A stretch of 59,858 bases of DNA, from positions 1-59,858 of the forward strand of contig DPHD01000056.1 in the NCBI GenBank assembly GCA_003523085.1, in the 5' to 3' direction. The stretch comes from Oceanospirillaceae bacterium. Lineage in GTDB: Bacteria > Pseudomonadota > Gammaproteobacteria > Pseudomonadales > Balneatricaceae. The position numbers and the translations under genes are program-made. The notes under the pieces are model-generated. The model saw nothing but the letters and a program-made list of their open reading frames with translations, had not been told where the DNA came from and made no database searches. This document shows positions 33,692-42,701 of this stretch, piece by piece. Each line of letters opens with the position of its first letter. The first letter of the stretch is position 1.

Positions 33692-34401
33692 TGGATTTTT
33701 CTATTGTTTGGCAGTACCTACCTAAGCTGCTCGAAGGCGCTTGGATCACCTTGTGGATTACTGTGGTGAGCTTAGCTATTGGTTTAGCGTGTGCCGTGCC
33801 GTTAGCGTTAGCGCGTTTGGCAAAGCATCCGCTGATTTACTCACCGGCTTACCTATTTGTATTGTATTTTCGTGGTACCCCGCTGTTGGTACAGATTTTC
33901 TTAATCTACTACGGCAGCGGCCAATTCCGCCATGAGCTCACCGATTTAGGTTTGTGGGGTTTCTTCCGCGACCCATGGTTCTGTGGCATTTTAGCCTTGG
34001 TGTTAAACACTGCGGCTTATTCCGCCGAAATTTTCCGTGGTGCCATTAGTGCCGTGCCACGTAATGACATTGAAGCCGGCCGTGCCTGTGGCATGTCTGG
34101 TTTGTTATTGTTTCGCCGTATTACCTTGCCCAAAGCCTTCCGTATTGGTTTGCCGGCTTATGGCAACGAGGTGATCTTTTTACTCCAAGCCACCTCGTTA
34201 GTGTCGACCATCACTATTTTGGATTTAACTGGCATTTCACGTCAATTAATCTCCAAAACCTTTGCCGTGTATGAGTTCTACCTTACCGCAGCGGCCATGT
34301 ACTTGGTGATGACCTACGCCTTGGTGTATTTGTTCCGAGTGTGGGAAAAGCGCTTGAGCGGACATTTACAAGACCGCGTTGTTGCCGCACCTCGGGCCTA
34401 G
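33691..34401 (+). CDS. ABC transporter permease 2 (HisM/OccM type)
   Basis: This encodes 236 residues. YFRGTPLLVQIFLIYYGSGQ and the coupling loop NDIEAGRACGMSGLLLFRRI are signature parts of the HisM/AotM/OccM class. Its ATG overlaps the previous stop by one base (TAATG). The oxidase gene starts 2 bp after its stop, which ties uptake directly to the downstream amine oxidase. Confidence 0.94.
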   Translation: MDFSIVWQYLPKLLEGAWITLWITVVSLAIGLACAVPLALARLAKHPLIYSPAYLFVLYFRGTPLLVQIFLIYYGSGQFRHELTDLGLWGFFRDPWFCGILALVLNTAAYSAEIFRGAISAVPRNDIEAGRACGMSGLLLFRRITLPKAFRIGLPAYGNEVIFLLQATSLVSTITILDLTGISRQLISKTFAVYEFYLTAAAMYLVMTYALVYLFRVWEKRLSGHLQDRVVAAPRA

Positions 34402-34402
34402 T

Positions 34403-35512
34403 ATGTCGGCCACCTATGATTGGATCATCGTTGGTGGTGGTCTGGTTGGTGCTGCAGTAGCTTACGGCCTAATTCAAAAACAACCCCAATTACGCATCTT
34501 AGTCTTGGATGGTGGTGATACAGATCACCGCGCATCGGTGGGTAATTTTGGCCTCATTTGGGTGCAGGGTAAAGGCTACGATTTTCCTGCTTATGCTAAT
34601 TGGAGCTTACAAGGGGCTAACTTGTGGCCTGAGTTTGCCCAGCAATTGAGTCAACAAAGCCAAATTGATTTAGCCTATCAGCGTCAAGGTGGCTTAGAAT
34701 TTGCCTTAACACAGGTAGATCTGGATGCTTTGTCTGCCGAAATGGCAGCCATGGCCGAGCATACTCAGGGAGAGTTTAAATATCAGGTATTGGACCGTGA
34801 AGCTACGGCTGCTTTGCAGCCAGGCCTAGGTGAATCGGTGGTGGGTGCGATACATAGCCCCCAAGATGGCCAAGTGAACCCCCTGTATTTGTTAGCGGCT
34901 TTGCATAAAGCGATACAAGCCATGGGGGTTGAATATCGGGCCCGTTGTCCGGTAGATCAAGTGGTCGCTTTCGAGAACGGATTTCAAATTGCGGACGTCA
35001 CCACTAAAAAAGTGGCCCTATGTGCCGGGCTAGACAATCAACGTCTAGGTCTGCAGTTGGATATGCACTTGCCGCTGAGCCCCCTTAAAGGCCAAATATT
35101 GATTACTGAGCGGGCCCCATCTGGCTTACTTAACTACGCCTCACCGCAATTACGCCAAACCGCTGAGGGCACCATTCAGATAGGTGGTTCTCACGAGCAT
35201 ACGGATTTAGATGATCGAGCAAGTCTAGCCGTAATGCAAAATATTGCTGCCGATGCGGTGGCCTTAATGCCTGCACTTGCTCAACTACAGCTAGTACGTA
35301 GTTGGGGCGCGTTGCGGGTCATGTCGCCAGATGGTGCGCCTATTTATCAGGCCTCTAGCAGCTACAAGGGTGCGTTTGGTATATGCTGCCACAGTGGCGT
35401 TAGCCTTGCTGCGGCCCACGCAGGGCCATTATCAGATTGGCTTTTGGGTACCGTTGCAGCGCCACAAAAAACACTTATTGAGGCCATGAATAATGACCGA
35501 TTCTTTGTTTAA
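34403..35512 (+). CDS. FAD-dependent amine oxidase beta subunit (opine oxidase B/HcnC/SoxB-like)
   Basis: This encodes 369 residues of the DAO/glycine oxidase family. The dinucleotide motif DWIIVGGGLVGAAVAYGL is at the N-terminus, GNFGLIWVQGKGYDFPAYAN follows, and SWGALRVMSPDGAPIYQ lies near the C-terminus. In three-subunit enzymes (opine oxidase, D-hydroxyproline dehydrogenase, HCN synthase) this subunit binds the substrate. The start at 34403 was chosen because the 8-residue extension lies in the permease gene. Its stop overlaps the ferredoxin-like gene, so all three subunits are coupled. Confidence 0.85.
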   Translation: MSATYDWIIVGGGLVGAAVAYGLIQKQPQLRILVLDGGDTDHRASVGNFGLIWVQGKGYDFPAYANWSLQGANLWPEFAQQLSQQSQIDLAYQRQGGLEFALTQVDLDALSAEMAAMAEHTQGEFKYQVLDREATAALQPGLGESVVGAIHSPQDGQVNPLYLLAALHKAIQAMGVEYRARCPVDQVVAFENGFQIADVTTKKVALCAGLDNQRLGLQLDMHLPLSPLKGQILITERAPSGLLNYASPQLRQTAEGTIQIGGSHEHTDLDDRASLAVMQNIAADAVALMPALAQLQLVRSWGALRVMSPDGAPIYQASSSYKGAFGICCHSGVSLAAAHAGPLSDWLLGTVAAPQKTLIEAMNNDRFFV

Positions 35513-35801
35513 TAGCCTTGACCAGCACCTGTCTTCAAATCTGCCGAACTGCAGCATTGTATTAAACGATATTGAGCATCAGGTGCCGGTGCCAATGAGC
35601 GTTGCCGCAGCGTTATTGTATTTGGGCCAGCGTGCCACCAGACATCACCCAGTGAGTGGTCAGCCACGAGCGGCCTTATGCCATATGGGGGTTTGTTTTG
35701 AGTGTTTAGTCACCATTGATGGACAGCAGAACCAACGCGGGTGTATGCGCCCTGTGACGCCTAATATGGTTATTACAACAGTAGAGGAAGGCCTCATCTA
35801 A
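35493..35801 (+). CDS. [2Fe-2S] subunit of amine oxidase (HcnA/OoxA N-domain type)
   Basis: This encodes 102 residues. The cysteine motif CHMGVCFECLVTIDGQQNQR-G-C is the plant-type [2Fe-2S] loop of the small subunit found in HcnA-like proteins. It passes electrons between the two flavin subunits. It overlaps the previous gene by 20 bp and the next by one. By itself it does not tell the substrate. Confidence 0.9.
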   Translation: MTDSLFNSLDQHLSSNLPNCSIVLNDIEHQVPVPMSVAAALLYLGQRATRHHPVSGQPRAALCHMGVCFECLVTIDGQQNQRGCMRPVTPNMVITTVEEGLI

Positions 35802-37186
35802 TGGCGCAAATATACGATTATTTGGTGGTGGGTGCAGGCCCAGCCGGTATGGCGGCTGCGATTGAAGCCAGTCACGCAGGGTTAAAAGTGTTGGTGCTCG
35901 ATCAAGCTGCCGCGGCCGGTGGCCAGATTTATCGTAATGTCAGCCACGCTTCTGCTACACAACGGCAGGTGTTGGGGCCTGACTATGGCTTGGGCAAACC
36001 ACTGTTGAAGGCGTTTATGGCGGCACCATGTGATTACCAGCCGTTAGCTCAAGTATGGAATATAGAGCCCAATGCCCAGGGCTTTACGGTGGCGGCGTTA
36101 ATTGATGGGCGGTCGGTAAGTTTTGTGGCCAGTGATTTACTCATCGCTAACGGTGCTATGGAACGGCCCATGGCAGTTGCAGGTTGGGAAAAGCCTGGAG
36201 TCATGACCGCCGGTGCTGGGCAAATACTCTTAAAGGCTTCAGCACTGTTGCCCAAGCAAGTGGTGTTGGCCGGGTCTGGCCCATTGTTGTTGCTGTTGGC
36301 ACATCAATATCGCGCTGCTGGAGTCACTATAACGGCACTCTTAGATACCACACCTCGGTCTAATTATTGGCGTGCCATGCCCTGGCTGATTGCTGGTTTG
36401 AGCATGCCTAAACAACTCGTTAAAGGCGTGTGGCTGAGCTTGGTTCAGCGTATACGTGTGCCTTACTTTTCCAATGTCACTGGCATTAACATTGTAGGTG
36501 ATGCGCAGGTTGAAGCCGTGCGTTTTATGGTGGCGGGTAAAGAGTACGAGGTCTCTACTCAGTTAGTACTATTACATCAAGGCATTATCGCTCAGACTCA
36601 AATGGCGCAAACCTTGGCTTGTAAACAAGAGTGGAGCGACACCAAGCAGTGCTGGCAAACCCAGGTGGCGGAAGCGGGGCAAACCTCAGTGCCCGGCGTA
36701 CAAGTGGCCGGTGACGCAGGCGCCATCGGCGGTGCTCAGTTAGCTCAGTTAGAAGGTCGCTTGGCGGCTATGGCACGGGTTAAGCAAGGTGCTATACACC
36801 CAAGCTGGGCACAAAAGTGGGTTTACCGAGCCTTGTCTTGGCGCATACGCCAATTACATTGGGCTCGAGGTTTGGTGGATCGCTTGTATCAACCGGCCCC
36901 ATGGGTGTCGAGCCCCACAGGCGCTACCTTAGTGTGTCGGTGTGAGCAAATTAGCGCCGCAGAGATAAGCGATATCGCCAAGGCTGGTTGTGCTGGCGTC
37001 AACCAGCTTAAAGCCTTTAGTCGAGCGGGTATGGGGCCCTGCCAAGGTCGCCAATGTGGGCTTAATTTGGGCTACTTAGTCGCCCAAGCCCAAGCTCGGC
37101 CGATGGCACAGGTGGAGCCGCTTTCGGCACGCCCGCCCCTGAGTCCGATCAATTTGGGACAGTTAGCTCAGGTGACCGACGGGTGA
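35801..37186 (+). CDS. FAD/NAD(P)-binding oxidoreductase alpha subunit with BFD-like [2Fe-2S] domain (opine oxidase A/HcnB type)
   Basis: This encodes 461 residues. FAD motif YLVVGAGPAGMAAAIEASHA is at the N-terminus, a second nucleotide motif (VVLAGSGPLLLLLAHQY) is at about residue 150, and a C-terminal BFD-like iron-sulfur domain has VCRCEQIS and GPCQGRQCGL at about residues 375-425. This fusion is diagnostic of OoxA/NoxA, HcnB and D-hydroxyproline dehydrogenase alpha. It is the last gene of the transporter-oxidase operon, overlapping the convergent HD-GYP-like gene by 19 bp. Octopine-type cleavage to arginine and pyruvate is favoured by context only. Confidence 0.88.
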   Translation: MAQIYDYLVVGAGPAGMAAAIEASHAGLKVLVLDQAAAAGGQIYRNVSHASATQRQVLGPDYGLGKPLLKAFMAAPCDYQPLAQVWNIEPNAQGFTVAALIDGRSVSFVASDLLIANGAMERPMAVAGWEKPGVMTAGAGQILLKASALLPKQVVLAGSGPLLLLLAHQYRAAGVTITALLDTTPRSNYWRAMPWLIAGLSMPKQLVKGVWLSLVQRIRVPYFSNVTGINIVGDAQVEAVRFMVAGKEYEVSTQLVLLHQGIIAQTQMAQTLACKQEWSDTKQCWQTQVAEAGQTSVPGVQVAGDAGAIGGAQLAQLEGRLAAMARVKQGAIHPSWAQKWVYRALSWRIRQLHWARGLVDRLYQPAPWVSSPTGATLVCRCEQISAAEISDIAKAGCAGVNQLKAFSRAGMGPCQGRQCGLNLGYLVAQAQARPMAQVEPLSARPPLSPINLGQLAQVTDG

Positions 37187-38088
37187 TGCAGGTTGTACAG
37201 ATCTTCTACGGCCTGCTGGGCAGCTAAAAAACGCGTTAATAGTTGCGGATCAAACTGGCTGGGGCTTAAGTAGCCATCACCGTGGCGTAGTTTATTGATG
37301 CTGGTGGCATGGTCGCAAGCTTTTGCATAGCGTTTGTTTTTTCTGAGCCCTAGATAACTATCGTAGAGCTTGGCTAGCCTAGCGGCTAGGCAGATAGCTT
37401 CGGCCTTAATGCCCAGTGGATAGCCACTTCCATCCCAATGTTCGTGATGCTGATTAGCCACTGCAGCGGCCTGGTTTAGGCCTTGCTGTTGCAGCCATCG
37501 GCCGCCCGCCAGGGTATGGCAGGCTAATTGGGCGAAGCCGACAGGGTCCAAGCGAAGTTGTTGTTTGAGCTTGGCAAACACCGGTGCCTGTAGAGCAATA
37601 TTGCGCCAGGCTATGATTGCTGTCTGTAATACTCGTTCCTCTTGGCTCCAGTGGTCGGTCATCATTAGGTTCACAAAGGCAGCTAACATGGGTTCTGGTG
37701 TTGCGACCACATACGACTCAAAATACCGGTTTTGTAGGCCATCACAAGTCAGTTGGGGCACTTGAGCAACACCATTGAGCCACGCGGTTAGTATGCTTTC
37801 CTGCAGCGGGGCGATACTAATATGACGACAGCCAAACTGTATCACACAGATCAATTGGCAATGATCAAGGTAGGCATCGATGAGTAACCAATCGTCAATC
37901 TTAGGCCAGTGAGCTGGAATGGGAGTCTGGCCCCATAAATAGGGTTTGATGTGAGCGTAGTCGAGGGCGAGCTTGGCTGAATGTTGGCGTTGTTGGTCGC
38001 TATCGACGCAGCTCGTATGACCTTGACTGTGGAGCCAAAACTCTAATGCGGCGCTGGTACTAGGGTCTACTGCTAGCAATACCTTCAT
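37168..38088 (-). CDS. degenerate HD-GYP domain protein
   Basis: This encodes 306 residues from an ATG that overlaps the kinase stop (ATGA); an 11-residue upstream extension was rejected. About the first 130 residues match nothing I recognise. The C-terminal half is HD-GYP-like: HHEHWDGSGYPLGIKAEAI at about residues 214-232, then ARLAKLYDSYLGLRKNKRYA and FDPQLLTRFLA. The metal-binding HD pair that should lie before it (HDIGK type) is not seen, so c-di-GMP hydrolysis is doubtful and a regulatory or binding role is more likely. It is co-expressed with a kinase and an HTH-receiver gene. Confidence 0.75.
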   Translation of the reverse strand: MKVLLAVDPSTSAALEFWLHSQGHTSCVDSDQQRQHSAKLALDYAHIKPYLWGQTPIPAHWPKIDDWLLIDAYLDHCQLICVIQFGCRHISIAPLQESILTAWLNGVAQVPQLTCDGLQNRYFESYVVATPEPMLAAFVNLMMTDHWSQEERVLQTAIIAWRNIALQAPVFAKLKQQLRLDPVGFAQLACHTLAGGRWLQQQGLNQAAAVANQHHEHWDGSGYPLGIKAEAICLAARLAKLYDSYLGLRKNKRYAKACDHATSINKLRHGDGYLSPSQFDPQLLTRFLAAQQAVEDLYNLHHPSVT

Positions 38089-39131
38089 GGCTGAGTTGGG
38101 TCTGCCGCTAAGGGTAACCACAGGTGAAAGACGGTGGCACCTGGGCTGGACGTCAGCTTGAGGCTACCACCTAAATCTTGGCTTAAGTCGCGACATAAAG
38201 CCAGACCTAAACCGGTGCCCTGAGTGTCGGCTTTGCTGGTGTAGTAAGCTTCAAATACTTGCTCTTGCAAGGCTAAGTCGATGCCAGGGCCGTTGTCGGC
38301 CACACTGATGTTAATGCCGGCATTGCCCTGCGACAGCATGTGGCTTACGGTTATCTTTACCTGTGGTGCGGGTTGTAGTTGGCCAATAAGTGCATCACGG
38401 GCGTTGTTGATCAGGTTAATCAACACCTGTTCCAAACGTTGTGCTTGGCCATAGACTAACTGTTGTTGGCCGGTATTGTGGCTACTGATTTGCACTTGTT
38501 GAATTTGCAACTGACGCTTAAGTAAGTTGACCACATGCTCGACACTTTTACAGGCGTTAAAGGTAGTTAGATGAACAGATTGGTGGCCTACCATGTCACG
38601 CATGTTGGTCAGGGTGTCGGCACAACGCCCCACTTGCTCATCTAAGGCACTTAAGTGACCGGCTAAATCATCAATAGGGCCATTTTTTTGCATTGCTTGT
38701 AAGCCGTAGAGGCGTAAGCGCATGGCGTTAAGTGGTTGGTTTACTTCGTGGCAAATGCCGGCCATGACTTGGCCCACTGCGGCAAGTTGTGATTGGTGTT
38801 GCCAGTGTAAGGTGGTGCGGCCAAGGGCGCTTTGGTCGCTAATTTGCCAAACTAATAGGGCGTCGTGTTGTGCTGCTGTCCATAACAGCCACCGTTCCTG
38901 TTGTCCCGTATTACTTACAAAAGGCAGAAGCTTGCTCTGACCTGACTCAAGCTGGCGCAATTGCAGCCATGGGCCTACCCCCAGCAGTTGGGTATATTGG
39001 TTAAGGGTGGGATGCAGGGGTAATTGCAGAAGGCTTGCAGCTGCCGCGTTTAATTCAACGGTTTGAGTCTGCGGGTTGAATGAAGCCGCGGCAAACAGAG
39101 CGCTCAATGTTGCGCTGGCATGATTGTCCAT
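38085..39131 (-). CDS. soluble sensor histidine kinase
   Basis: This encodes 348 residues without membrane helices, so it senses a cytoplasmic cue. A PAS-like N-terminal part (about 1-105) precedes the phosphoacceptor helix with His128 in GICHEVNQPLNAMRLRL, a variant of the HExNQPL family (the HN..QPL subclass, as in C4-dicarboxylate-type kinases). The ATPase domain follows with the N box INLINNARDAL, the G1 box SVADNGPGID and the G2 box GTGLGLALCRDL. It lies 30 bp after the HTH-receiver gene and overlaps the HD-GYP-like gene. Confidence 0.93.
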   Translation of the reverse strand: MDNHASATLSALFAAASFNPQTQTVELNAAAASLLQLPLHPTLNQYTQLLGVGPWLQLRQLESGQSKLLPFVSNTGQQERWLLWTAAQHDALLVWQISDQSALGRTTLHWQHQSQLAAVGQVMAGICHEVNQPLNAMRLRLYGLQAMQKNGPIDDLAGHLSALDEQVGRCADTLTNMRDMVGHQSVHLTTFNACKSVEHVVNLLKRQLQIQQVQISSHNTGQQQLVYGQAQRLEQVLINLINNARDALIGQLQPAPQVKITVSHMLSQGNAGINISVADNGPGIDLALQEQVFEAYYTSKADTQGTGLGLALCRDLSQDLGGSLKLTSSPGATVFHLWLPLAADPTQP

Positions 39132-39161
39132 GGCGGCCTTATCCTGTGGATGCGTGGTAGG

Positions 39162-39755
39162 TTAGTCTTTTACTGCCTGTAAAACCAATTCTTTGAGTTC
39201 GTCCACTGGAATCGGTTTGTGTAATACTGGCACACTTGTGGGTAGGTTGCTGGCTTGAATTTCTGCTTCGCCCATACCAGTGACTACAATGGGTGTTAAA
39301 TGCTTGTATTGTTCATCGTTATGTAAGCGATCAATAATGGCAAAACCATCTAATTCGGGCATTTGTAAATCGGTGATCAACACGGTGGGTCGAAACTCTC
39401 CAATTTTGACTAACGCATCAATGCCATTTTCGGCGGTTTCAACTTGTAGGCTTGGAAACCAGTTGTTGATGAGCATTTTGTAGAGCAACAAAGTGTCTTT
39501 GTCGTCGTCTACAATTAATACGGTGGTAGGACCCCTGGCTGAGGAGCGACGAATAGGCGTTTGTTTTTCGGCTTTTTCGTCAAGCAATTGCTGAATAGAT
39601 CCGACACTAATGCGGCGATGACCACCGGCTGTTTTCCAAGCTTGTAAAGCGCCACTCTCAACCCAGAGTTGCACGGTGCGCACAGATACATTGAGTAATG
39701 TGGCGGCTTGCCGAGTGGTTAGTTCAGACATAGTAGAAAGATCGATACTGCTCAT
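39162..39755 (-). CDS. response regulator with N-terminal excisionase/MerR-type HTH and C-terminal receiver
   Basis: This encodes 197 residues. Domain order is reversed from most regulators: a MerR/excisionase-like winged helix (LTTRQAATLLNVSVRTVQLW, AWKTAGGHRRIS) at about residues 11-60, then a receiver (VLIVDDDKDTL) with phosphoacceptor Asp129 in LITDLQMPELDG and Lys180 in VLHKP. It should bind DNA itself and be phosphorylated by the kinase next door. It leads the three-gene set; targets are unknown. The AT-rich 104 bp upstream probably holds its promoter. Confidence 0.92.
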   Translation of the reverse strand: MSSIDLSTMSELTTRQAATLLNVSVRTVQLWVESGALQAWKTAGGHRRISVGSIQQLLDEKAEKQTPIRRSSARGPTTVLIVDDDKDTLLLYKMLINNWFPSLQVETAENGIDALVKIGEFRPTVLITDLQMPELDGFAIIDRLHNDEQYKHLTPIVVTGMGEAEIQASNLPTSVPVLHKPIPVDELKELVLQAVKD

Positions 39756-39859
39756 GTGCGTTTTTTCACCTAAAATGATATTGCGTCCATTATTATCAAA
39801 ATTACCAATTTAAAATAGATAAAAAGCGCAGTTAATTGTTGTCTATTTGTGTCATTGCG

Positions 39860-41128
39860 TTACCTATTGTAACTTATCTGGCCGTTATTCCAAGTTAAAC
39901 GTGCGCGCCCCGTTAGTTGCTGCAAATTGAGGGCTTGGTTTGTGCCTTGGCTTACTTGGCTATCGGCATTCAGCTGCCACTGGTGTTGCAGGTCGATCAA
40001 GGTGAAGTTGGCGGCCTGCCCTATGTCGATGCTTGGCACTTGGGTTTGAGCAATGTGTGCCGGTTGGGTGCTTAAGGCAGCAACCAGTTGTTGTGGTGTG
40101 AGTTGTTTGGTGCTGAGTAATTGCGCCACCAATGGAATGAACATATCGTAGGTGGCCATGCCTGTGGCGGTGGCGGCAAAAGGTGCGCACTTGGCGGCTG
40201 ATTCGTGGGGTTGGTGCGCCGAACAGATGGCGTCGATGGTGCCGTCTGCTACCCCTTGGATGAGTGCTAGTCGGTCTGACTCTGCCCGTAGCGGTGGTTG
40301 CAGGTGGTATTGGCTCGAGTAGCCTTCGACGGCGGTGTCGGTAAAGCATAAATGAGCTATGCTGACATCGGCGGTGATCGCCTGGCCTTGGGCCTTAGCT
40401 CGGCGGATCAACTCCACACCATTAGCGCTGGTGATTTGGTTAAAGTGACCAGCTACTCCGGTGTGCTGCATAAATTCTAAGTGGCGGCTGATGGACAGGG
40501 TCTCGGCAATCACAGGAATGCCGTCTAAGCCCATGCGGGTAGCGGTGGGGCCTGCGTGCATATGGCCTTGGCCTAAGGCGTGATCTTGAGCTTGTAGCAT
40601 CACTTTTAGGCCAAAGGTGGCGGCATATTCATAGCAGCGTAACAACACCGTATTGTCGCCAATGTCGTGGCCCGCATTACTAAAGCCAATACAACCGGCG
40701 CGGGACAATGCTTCCATGTTACTCAGCTGAGTGCCTGCTAGATCCTTGGTGAGGGCGGCCACGGGTAATAGTTGGCAAAAGCCGGCGGCTTGGGCCTTGT
40801 TGGTAATCATGCTGATCACCGAACCAGTATCACTGCAAGGTTGTGTGTCTGGGCTGGGGCAAAGTTGGCTAAAACCTGCACTAGCGGCGGCTTGGGTTTC
40901 GCTGGCAATGGTGCCTTTTTGAATTTGGTTTAAATCCCTCAAACAGGTATGTAAGTCGACAAAGCTTGGACACAGAAGCATACCTTGGGCATCTATATTG
41001 TGCTCAGACGTTAGACCACTTAGGTCGCCAATAGCCTGAATTGAACCCTCTTCTATGTGTAGGTCGGTGACGGTATCTAAGTTAAGGCTAGGGTCAATTA
41101 GGCGCGCCCCTCGGATAACCATGTTCAT
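39860..41128 (-). CDS. pyrC': inactive dihydroorotase-like subunit of aspartate transcarbamoylase
   Basis: This encodes 422 residues of the dihydroorotase/amidohydrolase fold. Active enzymes have a zinc HxH pair; here the spot reads DLHTCLRDL (His60-Thr-Cys62), so one zinc histidine is lost. That is the mark of PyrC' (PyrX), which in Pseudomonas has no activity but is needed to hold the PyrB catalytic chains in the large ATCase complex. Its ATG overlaps the pyrB stop (ATGA), in keeping with a fixed subunit ratio. A true PyrC must be encoded elsewhere. Confidence 0.93.
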   Translation of the reverse strand: MNMVIRGARLIDPSLNLDTVTDLHIEEGSIQAIGDLSGLTSEHNIDAQGMLLCPSFVDLHTCLRDLNQIQKGTIASETQAAASAGFSQLCPSPDTQPCSDTGSVISMITNKAQAAGFCQLLPVAALTKDLAGTQLSNMEALSRAGCIGFSNAGHDIGDNTVLLRCYEYAATFGLKVMLQAQDHALGQGHMHAGPTATRMGLDGIPVIAETLSISRHLEFMQHTGVAGHFNQITSANGVELIRRAKAQGQAITADVSIAHLCFTDTAVEGYSSQYHLQPPLRAESDRLALIQGVADGTIDAICSAHQPHESAAKCAPFAATATGMATYDMFIPLVAQLLSTKQLTPQQLVAALSTQPAHIAQTQVPSIDIGQAANFTLIDLQHQWQLNADSQVSQGTNQALNLQQLTGRARLTWNNGQISYNR

Positions 41129-42129
41129 ACCTGTGCCTCTGCATTTTTTGGTTGAGCAATCAGCGCTTGGCGTTGTTGCATTTGGCCACTCATGGCCATG
41201 GACATGACGGCCATACGTATGGCTATACCGTAGCTGACTTGGTTAAGAATCATCGATTGGGGGCCGTCGGCAACTGCCGACTCGATCTCAATGCCACGAT
41301 TAATAGGGCCAGGATGCATGACGATGGCATCGGCTTTAGCGCCTTTTAAGCGCTCCGTGGTGAGGCCGTATAGGCGAAAGTATTCCCCAGCCGACGGTAA
41401 AAATGCCGATGCCATGCGCTCGGTTTGTAAGCGCAGCATTATTACCACGTCAACGTCTTTAATGCCTGCGTCCATATCGGTGTGGGTGGTGACGCCCATG
41501 TTGCCGATACTGTTAGGCATGAGCGTATTTGGGCCCACTAAACGAATGTCTGAGCAGCCCAAGGTTTTGAGGGCGTGAATTTGATCACGTGCTACACGGG
41601 AGTGCAAAATGTCGCCCACGATAGCCACAGACAAAGGTTCAAATTGACCTTTGTGGCGTCGAATAGTGAGCATGTCGAGCATGGCTTGAGTGGGGTGGGC
41701 GTGACGGCCATCGCCGGCATTAATAATGGCCACATCAGGGGTGACTTGCTCGGCAATAAAATGAGCCGCGCCCGAATCACTATGGCGGACGATAAACATG
41801 TCGCTGTGCATTGAACGAAGATTGCGCAGGGTGTCGAGTAAACTTTCGCCTTTGCTGGTGGCAGAGGTCTTGATGTCGAGGGTCAGCACATCAGCAGATA
41901 GGCGCTTTGCAGCCAGTTCAAAGGTGCTGCGGGTGCGGGTGGAGTTTTCAAAGAACAGGTTGACCACGGTACGTCCGCGCAATAATGGCACCTTTTTAAC
42001 TTCTTGATTTGCCACTACTACAAACGAATCGGCTGTGTCTAAGATGCGCTCGAGCATCAGACGATCAAGCCCTTCTGGCGTTAAAAAGTGCTTTAGCTCG
42101 CCGTGGGATGTGAGTTGTAGGTTGCTCAT
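41125..42129 (-). CDS. pyrB: aspartate carbamoyltransferase catalytic subunit
   Basis: This enzyme joins carbamoyl phosphate and aspartate, the first committed pyrimidine step. It has 334 residues from the ATG at 42127-42129, which overlaps the pyrR stop; a 31-residue upstream extension was rejected. The carbamoyl-phosphate motif is FENSTRTRSTFELA, HPTQAMLDM is another conserved block, and VMHPGPINRGIEI lies near the end. At 334 residues it is of the class that associates with PyrC'. Confidence 0.97.
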   Translation of the reverse strand: MSNLQLTSHGELKHFLTPEGLDRLMLERILDTADSFVVVANQEVKKVPLLRGRTVVNLFFENSTRTRSTFELAAKRLSADVLTLDIKTSATSKGESLLDTLRNLRSMHSDMFIVRHSDSGAAHFIAEQVTPDVAIINAGDGRHAHPTQAMLDMLTIRRHKGQFEPLSVAIVGDILHSRVARDQIHALKTLGCSDIRLVGPNTLMPNSIGNMGVTTHTDMDAGIKDVDVVIMLRLQTERMASAFLPSAGEYFRLYGLTTERLKGAKADAIVMHPGPINRGIEIESAVADGPQSMILNQVSYGIAIRMAVMSMAMSGQMQQRQALIAQPKNAEAQV

Positions 42130-42662
42130 GGGGCTCGATTCTCGATAATAGATAACGTCAAGGGTGTGGGGCCCGTGAGTTGGACATATTGGCCCGGTGT
42201 TAGATCCAGTTTTAAGGCACAAGCGTCGGCTTGAATAGGTAATTCACGTTGGTTCACGCTGCATAGGGCGACTAAGCTGACACTGGCCGGACGGCCATAA
42301 TCAAACAGCTCGTTGAGCGCGGCTCGAATGGTACGGCCACTCATAATTACATCGTCTACTAAGATGAGGTTGCGGTCATTAATGTCAAACGGCAGAGATG
42401 ATGGGCTCACTTGAGGGTGTAGACCGTGGCGAGAAAAATCGTCGCGGTAGAAGGCAATATCTAACTGACCTAGAGGTGCCCGTAGGTGGTTGGCTATATT
42501 TTGTGCTATCCAAACACCACCGGTATGGATACCAATCACTAGGGGTTGTCGCAGGTTTTTTTGGCTAATAAGACGTTCAACTTGGGTTAATAGCTCGCCC
42601 ATTAAGGCGTTAGTGTCTGCCAATTGTGGATTTTGGGTTGCACCCACTAAATCGCCCATCAA
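42126..42662 (-). CDS. pyrR: PyrR bifunctional regulator/uracil phosphoribosyltransferase-like
   Basis: This encodes 178 residues of the type I phosphoribosyltransferase fold with the PRPP motif LILVDDVIMSGRTIRAAL. In Gram-positives PyrR controls pyr genes by binding an RNA attenuator; in Pseudomonas-type bacteria its regulatory part is less clear and it can act through the pyrB region. I saw no anti-terminator/terminator pair ahead of it. It overlaps pyrB by 4 bp and follows ruvX. Confidence 0.94.
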   Translation of the reverse strand: MMGDLVGATQNPQLADTNALMGELLTQVERLISQKNLRQPLVIGIHTGGVWIAQNIANHLRAPLGQLDIAFYRDDFSRHGLHPQVSPSSLPFDINDRNLILVDDVIMSGRTIRAALNELFDYGRPASVSLVALCSVNQRELPIQADACALKLDLTPGQYVQLTGPTPLTLSIIENRAP

Positions 42663-42701
42663 GCCTCCTGGTTATATCTATGTTTCTTACCTATATCAAC
42701 G

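Noticed and set aside
34403..37186. HCN synthase (hcnABC) as the firm call for the oxidase
   Set aside because: The gene order (beta, ferredoxin, alpha) and the linked basic-amino-acid importer fit opine or D-hydroxyproline oxidation better; cyanide synthesis from glycine needs no such importer. It is kept only as an alternative.
39960..40349. Arginine- and histidine-rich 129-codon frame within pyrC'
   Set aside because: It is on the same strand but out of frame with the conserved dihydroorotase-like sequence; its repetitive composition comes from the codon pattern of the real gene.
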